Shown here in pieces: positions 53,044 through 63,343 of a stretch of 64,000 nt of DNA. Origin of the DNA: Azospirillum oryzae (GTDB lineage: Bacteria; Pseudomonadota; Alphaproteobacteria; Azospirillales; Azospirillaceae). The stretch spans positions 124,001 through 188,000 of the forward strand of contig NZ_VTTM01000007.1 of the NCBI RefSeq assembly GCF_008364795.1, read 5' to 3'. The translations under genes and the position numbers were made by a program. Each line of letters starts with the position of its first letter. Positions within the stretch are counted from its first letter, which is position 1. The notes below the pieces were generated by a model. It worked only from the letters and a program-made list of their open reading frames with translations, was not told the origin of the DNA and made no database searches.

Positions 53044-54594
53044 TTACGCCTTCGCCCGGCGGCGGCGCAGACGACCGAGATCGCTGCGCCGCACCAGCCC
53101 CAGCAGGACGGCGGCGACGGCATAAACGGCCAGCCCAACCACTGCCAGCACCAGGAGCCCGCCCAGCCGCTCCACCACGCCCATGGCGCCCAGCCAGGGG
53201 GCCAGCCGCTCCGTCGCCAGCCACAGGGCGCCGGCCATGACGGCGGCGGCAATCGCCATGCGCGGCAGGTTGCGGGTCAGCCGCGCATCGGCGCGGAACA
53301 GGCCACGGCGGTGCAGCAGCAGCGCCAGCAGCCCGGCATTCACCCAGGCGCCGACGGAGGTGGCGACCGCCAACCCGACCTGGGCCAGCGGTCCCATCAG
53401 CACCAGCTTCAGCGCCACATTGATGGCGACCGCCGCCAGCGCCACCCGCACCGGCGTCGCCGTGTCGTGGCGGGCGTAGAAGCCGTTGACCAGGCTGCGG
53501 ATCACCACGAAGGCCGGCAGGCCCAGCGCATAGGCCTGCAGGGTCAGCGCCGAAGCGGCGGCGTCGGACGGGCCGAAGGCGCCGCGTTGGAACAGCACGG
53601 ACAGGATCGGCGTGCCCGCCACCAGGAAGGCTACGGCGGCCGGCAGGGTCAGCACCAGCGACAGCTCGATGGCGCGGTTCTGGCTGTCGACCGCACCGGC
53701 CTCGTCGCCGCTCTTGATCCGCTTGGACATTTCCGGAAGCAGAACGGTCCCGACGGCGATGCCGATCACCCCCAGCGGCAGCTGGTTCAGCCGGTCGGCA
53801 TAATAGAGGTAGGACACCGCACCCGTCGGCAGGGCGGACGCGATCAGCGTGTCGGCGAACAGGCTGATCTGGGTCAGCCCCGATCCCAGCGCCGCCGGCC
53901 CCAGCACCTTGAGGAAGCGCTTCACGTCGGGCGACAGGCGCGGCATCACCGGCCGCAGGGTCATGTCGGCCCGCCGGGCGTCCCAGGCCAGATAGAGATA
54001 CTGCGCGACGCCCGACGCCAGAACGCCCCAGGACAGCGCGTGTCCAGCCGTCGGCATCAGCGGCGTGCCGACCACCAGCGCCGCGATCAGGCAAAGGTTC
54101 ATCAGGATCGGCGCCGCGGCGGCCGAGCCGAAGCGGCTCATGCTGTTCAGCACGCCGCCATAGAGCGAGACCAGCGAGATCAGCAACAGGTAGGGGAAGG
54201 TGATGCTGGTGAACAGCACCGCCAGCCGGAACTTCTCCGGATCGTCGGCGAAGCCGGGGGCGAAGACCGTCATGAACTGCGGCATGAAGGCCAGCACCAG
54301 CAGCAGCAGCACCATCTGCACGATGACCAGCAGCGTCATCACCTCGTCGGCGAAGCGGCGGGCGGATGCTGCACCGTCCTGCACCAGCTTGCCCGAGAAC
54401 AGCGGCACGAAGGCGGAGTTGAAGGCGCCCTCCGCGAACAGGGCGCGGAAGTGGTTCGGCAGCCGAAAGGCGACGAAGAAGGCGTCGGCCACCGGCCCGG
54501 CGCCGAGCAGCGCCGCGGTCAGCACGTCGCGCAGGAAACCGAGCACCCGGCTGGCCAAAGTCAGGCCGCCGACGGACAGGATATGACGGAACAC
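53044..54594 (-). CDS. murJ: lipid II flippase MurJ
   Basis: A 516-residue integral membrane protein with about 14 helices that moves lipid-linked peptidoglycan precursor across the inner membrane. Start MFRHILSVGGLTLASRVLGF. Conserved: RDVLTAALLGAGPVADAFFV, PNHFRALFAEGAFNSAFVPL, SLYGGVLNSMSRF and NGFYARHDTATPVRVAL. A basic tail (RRRRAKA) ends it. Often next to glnD/cysE in other species; here flanked by sseA and an alpha/beta hydrolase. Confidence 0.95.
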   Translation of the reverse strand: MFRHILSVGGLTLASRVLGFLRDVLTAALLGAGPVADAFFVAFRLPNHFRALFAEGAFNSAFVPLFSGKLVQDGAASARRFADEVMTLLVIVQMVLLLLVLAFMPQFMTVFAPGFADDPEKFRLAVLFTSITFPYLLLISLVSLYGGVLNSMSRFGSAAAAPILMNLCLIAALVVGTPLMPTAGHALSWGVLASGVAQYLYLAWDARRADMTLRPVMPRLSPDVKRFLKVLGPAALGSGLTQISLFADTLIASALPTGAVSYLYYADRLNQLPLGVIGIAVGTVLLPEMSKRIKSGDEAGAVDSQNRAIELSLVLTLPAAVAFLVAGTPILSVLFQRGAFGPSDAAASALTLQAYALGLPAFVVIRSLVNGFYARHDTATPVRVALAAVAINVALKLVLMGPLAQVGLAVATSVGAWVNAGLLALLLHRRGLFRADARLTRNLPRMAIAAAVMAGALWLATERLAPWLGAMGVVERLGGLLVLAVVGLAVYAVAAVLLGLVRRSDLGRLRRRRAKA

Positions 54595-54729
54595 GATGGC
54601 AGGGTCGCTTCTGTGATGCGGATGATGCCCGGCGGCATCCTAGCGATGCGGCCGCGTTCGTCATAGGATCGCCGCCCGCATTCGTCCAGAACGCATCTCC
54701 AATCACCCATTCGGTCGAAGGCCCCCGAC

Positions 54730-55512
54730 ATGCCGCAGCAAGCCCTCCCCCTGACCTATCTGGAAGCCGGCGAAGCCAATGGCGGAACGCCGATGCTTGT
54801 CCTGCACGGGCTGTTCGGCTCGGCCCGCAACTGGCAGACCCTGGCCCGCCGCTTCGGTGAGCGGCACCGGGTCTATGCGCTTGACCTGCGCAACCACGGC
54901 GGCGCCCCCTGGGCGGACGGCATGAGCTATCCGGAGATGGCGGCCGACGTGCTGCGTTTCCTCGACGACCGCGGCTTCGCCCGCGCCACTGTCGTCGGCC
55001 ATTCGATGGGCGGCAAGACCGCCATGGCGCTGGCGCTGGCCCATCCCGACCGGGTGGAACGGCTGGTGGTCGCCGACATCGCCCCCGTCGCCTACACCCA
55101 CACCCACGCCCCCTATGTCGCCGCGATGAAGGCCGCGAAGCTGGAGGGCGTCACCCGCCGGCCGGAGGTGGAGGCCCAGCTGGCCGACGCCGTGCCGGAG
55201 GCGCCGCTGCGCTCCTTCCTGATGCAGAATCTGGTGCTGGAGAACGGCGTCTTCTCCTGGCGGATCAACCTCGACTCCATCGGGGCGAACATGGCGGGAC
55301 TGATCGGCTTCCCCGATTTCGGCGGCGCCCATTATGACGGCCCCACCCTCTTCATCGGCGGCGGTGCGTCGGACTACATCCGGCCGGAGCATCACGACGC
55401 CATCCGCCGTCATTTCCCCAAGGCGGAAATCCACATGATCGAGGGGGTCGGTCATTGGCTGCATGCCGAACGTCCGGCCGAATTCGCGGCGCTGGTGGAG
55501 GGATTCCTCTGA
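54730..55512 (+). CDS. alpha/beta hydrolase (YbfF-like esterase)
   Basis: A 260-residue cytosolic esterase. Start MPQQALPLTYLEAGEANGGT. Oxyanion motif LHGLFGSARNWQTLARRFG, nucleophile elbow GHSMGGKTAMALAL (Ser), late His in EGVGHWLHAERP. This order and size match YbfF, which acts on short acyl-CoA and esters. Upstream of enolase with about 150 bases between; the two are on the same strand but probably separately promoted. Confidence 0.9.
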   Translation: MPQQALPLTYLEAGEANGGTPMLVLHGLFGSARNWQTLARRFGERHRVYALDLRNHGGAPWADGMSYPEMAADVLRFLDDRGFARATVVGHSMGGKTAMALALAHPDRVERLVVADIAPVAYTHTHAPYVAAMKAAKLEGVTRRPEVEAQLADAVPEAPLRSFLMQNLVLENGVFSWRINLDSIGANMAGLIGFPDFGGAHYDGPTLFIGGGASDYIRPEHHDAIRRHFPKAEIHMIEGVGHWLHAERPAEFAALVEGFL

Positions 55513-56937
<1,425 letters not shown>

Positions 56938-56950
56938 TCGTCCTGATGTG

Positions 56951-56990
56951 AAAAAGCCCCTCTCCGGGTTGCCGGAGAGGGGCTTTTTTA
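56951..56990 (+). terminator. terminator of eno
   Basis: Perfect 17-base stem AAAAAGCCCCTCTCCGG / CCGGAGAGGGGCTTTTT with a GTTG loop followed by TTA. 14 bases past the stop. Confidence 0.95.
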
Positions 56991-57004
56991 TGCGGAGCGG
57001 ACGC

Positions 57005-58069
57005 TCACTCCCCGACGAGAGCGCCGATCATCTTGCGGACGGCGGTCATCTGGAAGCCGCCCTTGCGGGCGAAGTCGTAGCCGGTGTAGCCGAACCAGTC
57101 CCAGCAGGCCTTGGGGTTGGAGGACAGCTTGGCGTCACCGTCGATCTGCGGATACAGCACGACGATGTTGTTGACGTCGGCCCAGCGGTTGTAGCCGGCA
57201 TGCACGGCGAAATGGTCGCCGATCAGGTTCGACGCCATTTTGCAGCCATGGAAGGCGACATGGATGCGGCAGGTCTGCTTGCCGCCCTCGCAGGCTTCCG
57301 GAACATAGACGTAGCCGGTCTTGGCCATGCCGCTGCGGCTGGTGTCGCCGACGAAGGGCGCCTGGTTGAACAGCTGCGGCTGGCGGGCCGCGGCCGGAGC
57401 GTTCGGGATCTTGGCATCGGCGTAGAAGAAGCGGACGATGGCGCCTGCCTGATCGTACTGGCAGTTGTTGATGTATTCGCTCTTCTCATCCTCCTTCGGG
57501 ATGAAGTCGCAGGCGGCGCCATAGCCGTCGGTGATGTAGGCATGCGCCGCCTTCGGCAGCTTCACATAGGTGAAGTTCGCCGCCGTCACGCCCAGCGCCT
57601 TGTAGAACTGCTCGGTGGCGTCGGCGACCGGGCGCTTCACCGTCACGTCGTTGTCGCCGTTGAACAGGTAGATCTTCGACTGCGCCATGTTGGACAGCGG
57701 ATCGATGTCCTTGGCCTTCTCGCGCGCCTTGGCGTTGGCGACCAGCGCGTCGACGTTGGGGGCGCCCATCGCCACGTCCATGCAGCGCTTCAGCGCCACC
57801 ACCGCCGGGGCGATGCCGCCCTCCGACACCTCGGCACAATCATAGGGTCCGCCGGCGACGAGGCCCGCCGCCTTGACCAGCCCCGAATAGGCGACCTGGA
57901 ACTGCCCGGCCATGTAGGCGCCGGAGGAGATGCCCGACACCGTGGTCTGCGCCGGGTCGATCTTCAGCTTCAGATCCGACAGCTTGACTTGCGCCGCCGC
58001 GGGAAGCGGCGCCAGGACGACGAGCGCCGCCAGCGCGGTTTTCGCAATGACTTGCTTGGAAATGCTCAT
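57005..58069 (-). CDS. exported PHB depolymerase-family esterase
   Basis: A 354-residue secreted hydrolase. Signal peptide KTALAALVVLAPLPAAAQ, cleaved before VKLSD. Lipase box GISSGAYMAGQF (Ser) followed by AFHGCKMASN (oxyanion His-Gly) and an acid in the GDNDVTVKRPV turn. The Cys pairs CAEVSEG/CMDV and CQYDQAG/CRIHV may form disulphides. Family is extracellular poly(3-hydroxybutyrate) depolymerase without an obvious substrate-binding domain; it may act on oligomers or on other esters. phaC (polymer synthesis) is 5 kb away. Confidence 0.85.
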   Translation of the reverse strand: MSISKQVIAKTALAALVVLAPLPAAAQVKLSDLKLKIDPAQTTVSGISSGAYMAGQFQVAYSGLVKAAGLVAGGPYDCAEVSEGGIAPAVVALKRCMDVAMGAPNVDALVANAKAREKAKDIDPLSNMAQSKIYLFNGDNDVTVKRPVADATEQFYKALGVTAANFTYVKLPKAAHAYITDGYGAACDFIPKEDEKSEYINNCQYDQAGAIVRFFYADAKIPNAPAAARQPQLFNQAPFVGDTSRSGMAKTGYVYVPEACEGGKQTCRIHVAFHGCKMASNLIGDHFAVHAGYNRWADVNNIVVLYPQIDGDAKLSSNPKACWDWFGYTGYDFARKGGFQMTAVRKMIGALVGE

Positions 58070-58468
58070 GGGAGGGTCACCTTTGCCCTGCTAAGGGTGT
58101 CAACGTCGCATGGACAGCGGCGATCTGCGCCCCGCCCCTTCGTCGCGTCATCCATCCCCGCCGTGCCGATCCGGTCCCGGCAAGCCGGGCGGCGCACGAT
58201 CAGATTGTTGCCGGCCGCCCGGGGGCTGAAACCGTGGCCGAAGCCTGCGCAGAAGGTAGCAATGCAATGATGATTGTCTAATAAAAAGAATATCAGCCGC
58301 CGCGATGCACGCATCCATACGCAACGCCGCACCCTGCCGCCGCCGGTGCCGCAGGCGCGGAGCGGTCATGGAAAAGGCCGGCGGAGCCTTCGCCCCGCCG
58401 GCCTTTCATCCAATACCCTGCATCCCGCCCGGCTCTGCGGCCCCCCGCCGGGTGCCGAATCGGGCGTC
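58070..58468. other. 399-bp stretch between esterase and peroxiredoxin
   Basis: No protein gene is supported. Contains the peroxiredoxin terminator (58373-58406) and an AT-rich patch at about 58260-58310, which may hold the esterase promoter on the minus strand, though no good hexamer pair stands out. Confidence 0.55.
58373..58406 (-). terminator. terminator of the peroxiredoxin gene
   Basis: Perfect 12-base stem AAAGGCCGGCGG / CCGCCGGCCTTT with a ten-base loop. T-run short (GCCTTTTCC on the minus strand). About 60 bases past the stop. Confidence 0.8.
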
Positions 58469-58996
58469 TCAGCTCCGCAAATAAGTCAGAACGGTCTCCG
58501 GCGAGGATTCGCCGTAGGGATCGCCGTTCTCGCCCTCGTCGTTGATGCCCGGCTCCTCGAACCACTTCTCGACGACGCCGTCCTTCACGACCATGGCATA
58601 GCGCCAGGACCGGAAGCCGAATCCGACATGGTCCTTGTCGATCAGCATGCCCATCCGGCGGGTGAAATGGCCCGAGCCGTCGGGGATCAGCTTCACCTTC
58701 TTCAGGTTCAGGCTCTTGCCCCACTGGTACATGACGAAGGCGTCGTTGACGCTGAGGCAATAGACCTCGTCGATGCCGAGATCCTTGAAATCGTCATAGA
58801 GCCGTTCGAAGGCCGGGCACTGCTCGTTGGAGCAGGTCGGCGTGAAGGCGCCGGGCAGGGAGAACAGAACCACCCGCTTGCCCTGGAACAGCTCGTCGCT
58901 CCGCACATCCTGCCAACGGAACGGGTTGGGTCCGCCGACGCTCTCGTCGCGCACGCGGGTCTTGAACACCACCGAGGGGACCTTGCGCCCTTCCAT
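58469..58996 (-). CDS. peroxiredoxin (Prx5/AhpE-like)
   Basis: A 175-residue thiol peroxidase. Start MEGRKVPSVVFKTRVRDES, chosen because GGAG lies six bases before this ATG (the one three bases earlier is too close). Peroxidatic Cys in LPGAFTPTCSNEQCPAF; the conserved Arg is in FGFRSWRYAMVV. The PGAFTPTCS motif is the Prx5 hallmark; the second Cys (EQC) is four residues further on and an unusual partner, and no glutaredoxin domain is fused. Detoxifies hydrogen peroxide and organic peroxides in the cytosol. Confidence 0.92.
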   Translation of the reverse strand: MEGRKVPSVVFKTRVRDESVGGPNPFRWQDVRSDELFQGKRVVLFSLPGAFTPTCSNEQCPAFERLYDDFKDLGIDEVYCLSVNDAFVMYQWGKSLNLKKVKLIPDGSGHFTRRMGMLIDKDHVGFGFRSWRYAMVVKDGVVEKWFEEPGINDEGENGDPYGESSPETVLTYLRS

Positions 58997-59292
58997 CATC
59001 TTCTCCGGCTGTGGTTGGGGTGGACCGGCGGAATTGCCGCCGCGGCCAACGATACCGGCAATGCCCGCCCCCTCCAACCGGCCATAGGTCATGCGTCCCT
59101 GCTGGCCAGGCGGGGCAAATCACCCCGAATGAACAAACAATACCGGAGTGGTCTTGCGCAAAAGTGGTGGCATCCGGTGGCAATCCTGTGACGTCCCCGA
59201 ATGTTAAGGTCCCATTTACCAAGATGGCGTTCTCTGACCTCGCCTGCATCCAGTGGGCACTGTGCCGACCGGTGACAATTGGAGGGCTGTTC

Positions 59293-61062
59293 ATGCCTGT
59301 TTCGACCAAGTCCAACTCTTTGCAACAGCCCGGCAACAATAAGCCGGAAGCCGCTTTCAATCGCGGTTATTTCACCAGGATACTCGTTAGTACATTTGTC
59401 TTCAGCGCCACCATCAACGCACTGATGTTGGCCATGCCGCTTTATTCGCTTCAGGTGTTCAGCCGCGCCATTCCGTCGGGCAATTACGACACCCTGATCA
59501 TGCTGACGCTCATCGTCGTCCTCGCGCTGACGCTGAGCGGCTTGCTGGAGATGGTGCGCTCCCGCCTGCTGGCCCGTGCCGGCAATGCGCTGGAGGTGCG
59601 CTGGCGCCGCCGGCTGACCGCCGACGCGCTGGACGCCGCCGGCCGCGGCCGTCCGGACAACGGTCCGCTCGCCGACCTGATGGAGCTGAAGGGCGCCTTC
59701 TCGCGTCCCTCGCTTCCGGCGCTGATGGACCTGCCCTGGGCTCCGCTCTACGTCATCGGCATCTACGTCATCCACCCGATGCTGGCGCTGGTGCTGGTGG
59801 TGTCGATGGCGATCATGGCGGTGATGGGCTGGATCGGCTATGTGGCCGTCAAGGACATCAACGACGAGAGCAAGCTGCCGGCCGGCCGCGCCCAGAAGCT
59901 GTTCGAAGCGCTGGCCTCCCGTTCCGACACCGTGCGCGGCCTGCGCATGGGCAACGCCTCGCTGGATGCGGTCAACCGCGACTTCCTGACCGCCAGCGCC
60001 ATGCAGGGCCAGGGCTATGAGCGCAGCGCCGCCATCGGCGCCGCCACCAAGTGGGTCCGCATGGTCCTGCAGATCGCCGTGACGGGCATCGGCGCCTGGT
60101 TGGTGATCGAGCAGCACCTGTCCTTCGGCGGCATGATCGCCACATCGATGCTGGTCGGCCGCGGCCTCGCCCCGATCGAGCAGACCGCCGGCGCCTGGGG
60201 CGGGCTGGTCCGCTCCGCCCAGGCCGTCCGCCGCCTGCTGCCGCTGCTGAAGCGCCTGTCGCGTGAGCCGGAGCGTCCCTCCGTGCCCGTCGAGAGCGAG
60301 CGCCTGACCGTCGAGAACCTGCTGTTCGTCTCCCCCCGCGATCAGAAGCCGATCCTGCGCAGCGTCACCCTGTCGGTCGAGCCGGGCGAGACCGTCTGCA
60401 TCGCCGGCCCCAACCGCTCGGGCAAGTCGGTTCTGGCCCGCATGCTGGCCGGTGTCGCCCTGCCGTCGGCCGGCACGGTGCGGCTGGGCGGCCTGTCCGT
60501 CGCCACCCTGACCCCCGACAGCCCCGAACAGGGCATCGGCTACCTGCCGCAGCAGGTCGATCTTCTGCCGGGCAGCATCGCCGACAACATCGCCCGCTTC
60601 ACCACCGCCACCCGCGAACAGGTGGAGGAGGCCGCCAAGGCCGTCGGCATCCACGAGTGGATCGAAAGCCTGCCCATGGGCTACGAGACCGAGGTCAACG
60701 ATCCGCTGTCCCCGATCACCGGCGCCAGCGCCCGCCTGATCGGCCTTGCCCGCGCCGCCTTCGGCCAGCCGCCGCTGCTGGTGCTGGACGAGCCGACCGC
60801 CGGCCTGGACGAGCTGGGCATCAAGGCGGTCCGCGCCTTCGTCGCGGCCTGCAAGGAGCGCGGGGCGACCACCATCGTCATGACCCACGCCCCGATCTTC
60901 GTCGACATGTCCGACCACACCTATGTCCTGAAGAACGGCATGGCGATGGAGCTGCCGCGTCCGGACCAGCAGCAGGCCCAGCCCGGCGCCGTCAACCTTG
61001 CCCGCCTCCGCAATCTCGGCCCTCAGGGTCCGTCCGCCGCCACGGCGGGGGCCACCGGCTGA
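59293..61062 (+). CDS. type I secretion ABC transporter (PrtD-like) with altered signature motif
   Basis: A 589-residue half-transporter. Start MPVSTKSNSLQQPGNNK with GGAGGG eight bases before it. Six-helix membrane part (about 25-290: VSTFVFSATINALMLAMPLY, YVIGIYVIHPMLALVLVVSM), then the ATPase: Walker A GPNRSGKS (372-379), Q loop YLPQQ, Walker B LLVLDEPTAGLD with Glu500, and His532 (MTHAPIF). The C-loop, LSGGQ in almost all ABC proteins, reads SPITGASARLIGLARA here (473-488). So Walker A, B and H are intact, but the signature is lost. The gene downstream is its membrane-fusion partner; a TolC-type pore is not in the window. Confidence 0.92.
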   Translation: MPVSTKSNSLQQPGNNKPEAAFNRGYFTRILVSTFVFSATINALMLAMPLYSLQVFSRAIPSGNYDTLIMLTLIVVLALTLSGLLEMVRSRLLARAGNALEVRWRRRLTADALDAAGRGRPDNGPLADLMELKGAFSRPSLPALMDLPWAPLYVIGIYVIHPMLALVLVVSMAIMAVMGWIGYVAVKDINDESKLPAGRAQKLFEALASRSDTVRGLRMGNASLDAVNRDFLTASAMQGQGYERSAAIGAATKWVRMVLQIAVTGIGAWLVIEQHLSFGGMIATSMLVGRGLAPIEQTAGAWGGLVRSAQAVRRLLPLLKRLSREPERPSVPVESERLTVENLLFVSPRDQKPILRSVTLSVEPGETVCIAGPNRSGKSVLARMLAGVALPSAGTVRLGGLSVATLTPDSPEQGIGYLPQQVDLLPGSIADNIARFTTATREQVEEAAKAVGIHEWIESLPMGYETEVNDPLSPITGASARLIGLARAAFGQPPLLVLDEPTAGLDELGIKAVRAFVAACKERGATTIVMTHAPIFVDMSDHTYVLKNGMAMELPRPDQQQAQPGAVNLARLRNLGPQGPSAATAGATG

Positions 61063-61132
61063 CCGCCGGCACCGCCCCCAAGACCGACCATCCGGTTAGC
61101 GACGCCAGACCCGACAGAGCCAAGGAAGCCCC

Positions 61133-62548
61133 ATGACCACGATGACCACGACCTTCCCCACCCCGCTGTCCGGTGACAACGGCTCCGAAACCCCCGCCGG
61201 CAAGCCGTCGCGCAAGACGGCGACCATCACCTCGATCCATGCGCTGCGGGCGACGATGCCGGAAACCGGCGTGCGCGGCCTGCTGTTGGGCGGCTTCCTG
61301 GTCCTGGCGGTCGGCTTCGGCGGCATGACCGGCTGGGCGGCGGTGGCTCCGCTGCACAGCGCGATCAGCGCGTCGGGCTCGCTGGCGCCGGAAACCGGCC
61401 GCAAGGTGGTGAAGAACACCGAGGGCGGCGTCATCAGCGCCATCCTGGTCCATGAGGGCGACCGCGTCGAAGCCGGTCAGGTCCTGATGCGGCTGGACAA
61501 CACCGAGGCGCAGACCCGCCTGGACATGCTGAACGCCGCGCTGTTCGACACGCTGGCCTCCGAAGCGCGCCTGTCGGCCGAGCTGTTCGAGAAGCCCGCC
61601 ATCGAATGGCCGGCCGAACTGACCGCCCGCCGCGGCAAGGAGCCGGCGGTCGACAACGCCATGCTTAACCAGGAAAAGCTGTTCCAGGTCCGCCGCAACC
61701 AGCTGGAGACCGAGGCCAAGCTGACCCAGGACCGCATCGCCACGCTGGGCGACGAGGTGAGGAGCCTGGAGCAGCAGCGCGCCTTCCTGAACCGCGAGAT
61801 CAAGCTGTCGGACGAGGACATCCAGATCACCCAGGGACTGCTGGACCGCGGCAACTCCACCCGTACCAAGCTGGTGGCGGCGCAGAAGGAGAACGCGCAG
61901 CTCCACGCCCAGGACCACGAGCTGGAAGCCCGCATGTCGCAGTCGCGCCAGCAGGCGGTCGACGCCCAGGGCGACCTGGTCCGCCGTCGCAGCGACTTCC
62001 GCGAAAAGGTGCTGGTCGAGCTGGACAAGGCGCGCGGCGACGCCCAGAAGCTGGCCGAGCAGATCCGCGACGCCAAGAACCGCCTGGACAACCGCACCAT
62101 CAAGGCGCCGGACGCCGGCAACGTCGTGATGTACGGCCACCCGGCCGTCGGCGGCACCATCACCGCCAACGAACCGGTGCTGGACATCGTCCCCGACGAC
62201 AAGGCCCTGCTGGCCGAGGTCCGCATCCAGCCGAAGGACATCAAGTCGATGGCCGTCGACCTGCCGGTGAAGGTGCAGCTGACCGCCTATGACAGCCGCG
62301 TCGTCGGCACCATCGACGGCACCGTGTCCTACGTCTCGGCCGACCGCCTGACCGACAACGCCACCCGTCAGGAATATTATCTGGCCCGCATCCGCCTGAA
62401 GGACGCCGACAGCCACGAGGTCCGCAACCTGAAGATCAAGGCCGGCATGCCGGTGGAAGCCCGCATCGTGCTCTCCGCCCGCACCCCGCTGGACTATCTG
62501 ATCCAGCCGCTGCGCCAGTCCTATGTGAAGGCGTTCATCCAGGAGTGA
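61133..62548 (+). CDS. type I secretion membrane-fusion protein (HlyD family)
   Basis: A 471-residue adaptor linking the ABC transporter to an outer-membrane pore. One N-terminal helix (GLLLGGFLVLAVGFGGMTGW), then the barrel/lipoyl start (APLHSAISASGSLAPETGRK, VVKNTEGGVISAILVHEGD), a long coiled coil (about 150-310: EARMSQSRQQAVDAQGDLVR) and the second lipoyl half (IKAPDAGNVVMYGHPAVG). The HlyD signature near the C-terminus reads VRIQPKDIKSMAVDLPVKVQ. It lies 70 bases after the ABC gene and is surely co-transcribed. The coiled coil is long, as in PrtE/LapC-type adaptors. Confidence 0.92.
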   Translation: MTTMTTTFPTPLSGDNGSETPAGKPSRKTATITSIHALRATMPETGVRGLLLGGFLVLAVGFGGMTGWAAVAPLHSAISASGSLAPETGRKVVKNTEGGVISAILVHEGDRVEAGQVLMRLDNTEAQTRLDMLNAALFDTLASEARLSAELFEKPAIEWPAELTARRGKEPAVDNAMLNQEKLFQVRRNQLETEAKLTQDRIATLGDEVRSLEQQRAFLNREIKLSDEDIQITQGLLDRGNSTRTKLVAAQKENAQLHAQDHELEARMSQSRQQAVDAQGDLVRRRSDFREKVLVELDKARGDAQKLAEQIRDAKNRLDNRTIKAPDAGNVVMYGHPAVGGTITANEPVLDIVPDDKALLAEVRIQPKDIKSMAVDLPVKVQLTAYDSRVVGTIDGTVSYVSADRLTDNATRQEYYLARIRLKDADSHEVRNLKIKAGMPVEARIVLSARTPLDYLIQPLRQSYVKAFIQE

Positions 62549-62582
62549 CGGCGGCACCCGAAGCCATCCCCCGCCAAAACGC

Positions 62583-62616
62583 AAAAAGCCCCCGGCCATC
62601 CGGCCGGGGGCTTTTT
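62583..62616. terminator. terminator after the secretion operon
   Basis: Perfect 15-base stem AAAAAGCCCCCGGCC / GGCCGGGGGCTTTTT with an ATCC loop; T-runs both ways serve the converging lipoprotein gene too. Confidence 0.93.
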
Positions 62617-62631
62617 CTTTACCCAAGTTCC

Positions 62632-63036
62632 TCAGCTGCGCCCCGGCCGCAGGTCCGGCTTCGGCGGCACGGGCAGCGGCTCCGGCATCTGGATCGCTTC
62701 CGTCTGCTCCCGCGTGCGGCGGGATGCCGCACGGTCCTCGGCGAGGCGGTCCATCGCCTGCTGGCGCTGCGCCTCGGTGCTCAGATCGGTCGGGCGCGGC
62801 GGGACCGTACCCAGATTGGGGTAATCGGTGCGCTCCCCGGTCATGCCGCGGATGGGCGACGAATTGTCGCTGACCGGCGAGGGCTCGCCGGTGACGGCCC
62901 CCAGAAGGCCGGTGTCCAGCGCCCGGTCGCTGCAGGCCGACAGCCCGAAAACCATTGGCATCGCTACGATTAGCGCGCCGACCGCCCGCCCGGCCGCCGC
63001 GATGCCCCGAACGCTGTCCTGACTGCCCGTCACCAT
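62632..63036 (-). CDS. hypothetical lipoprotein, 134 aa
   Basis: Starts MVTGSQDSVRGIAAAGRAVG with GGGGAAGG just upstream. Signal peptide ends in the lipobox GLSAC (Cys near residue 35). The mature part is polar and Pro-rich: acidic and basic charges alternate in TEAQRQQAMDRLAEDRAASR (helix), then a Pro-rich end (PEPLPVPPKPDLRPG). No known domain. Convergent with the secretion operon and divergent from phaC. Confidence 0.75.
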   Translation of the reverse strand: MVTGSQDSVRGIAAAGRAVGALIVAMPMVFGLSACSDRALDTGLLGAVTGEPSPVSDNSSPIRGMTGERTDYPNLGTVPPRPTDLSTEAQRQQAMDRLAEDRAASRRTREQTEAIQMPEPLPVPPKPDLRPGRS

Positions 63037-63343
63037 CATCCTTCCCCGTGTCTGGCCGCCACGCCACACTTGTGCGACGATCCGCGAAATGAAATGTTCA
63101 CATCAGCGGTGTATGAGAGGTCCAGGATTTCTCCCGCACCGCACCAGATGGCCGGACCGCCGCACGCAACCAACAGCGACATGGTGCAGACCCCCCAGAA
63201 TTCATCGCCCGCAAGCCTGTATAGCCGCCCGTCCGCAAGGCCCAAAGCCCAATCTGGCGCAAGCCGGGCCATGAGGACCAAGGTGGTCGACACGATGTGA
63301 CCGAGACGACGCGACACCCGCCCAAAGAAGAAGGACCGTGCTC
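63037..63343. other. 307-bp divergent region, lipoprotein / phaC
   Basis: Promoter region of both genes; the frames crossing it look non-coding. I see no clear operator. AAGAAGGA at 63327-63335 serves phaC. Confidence 0.5.
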
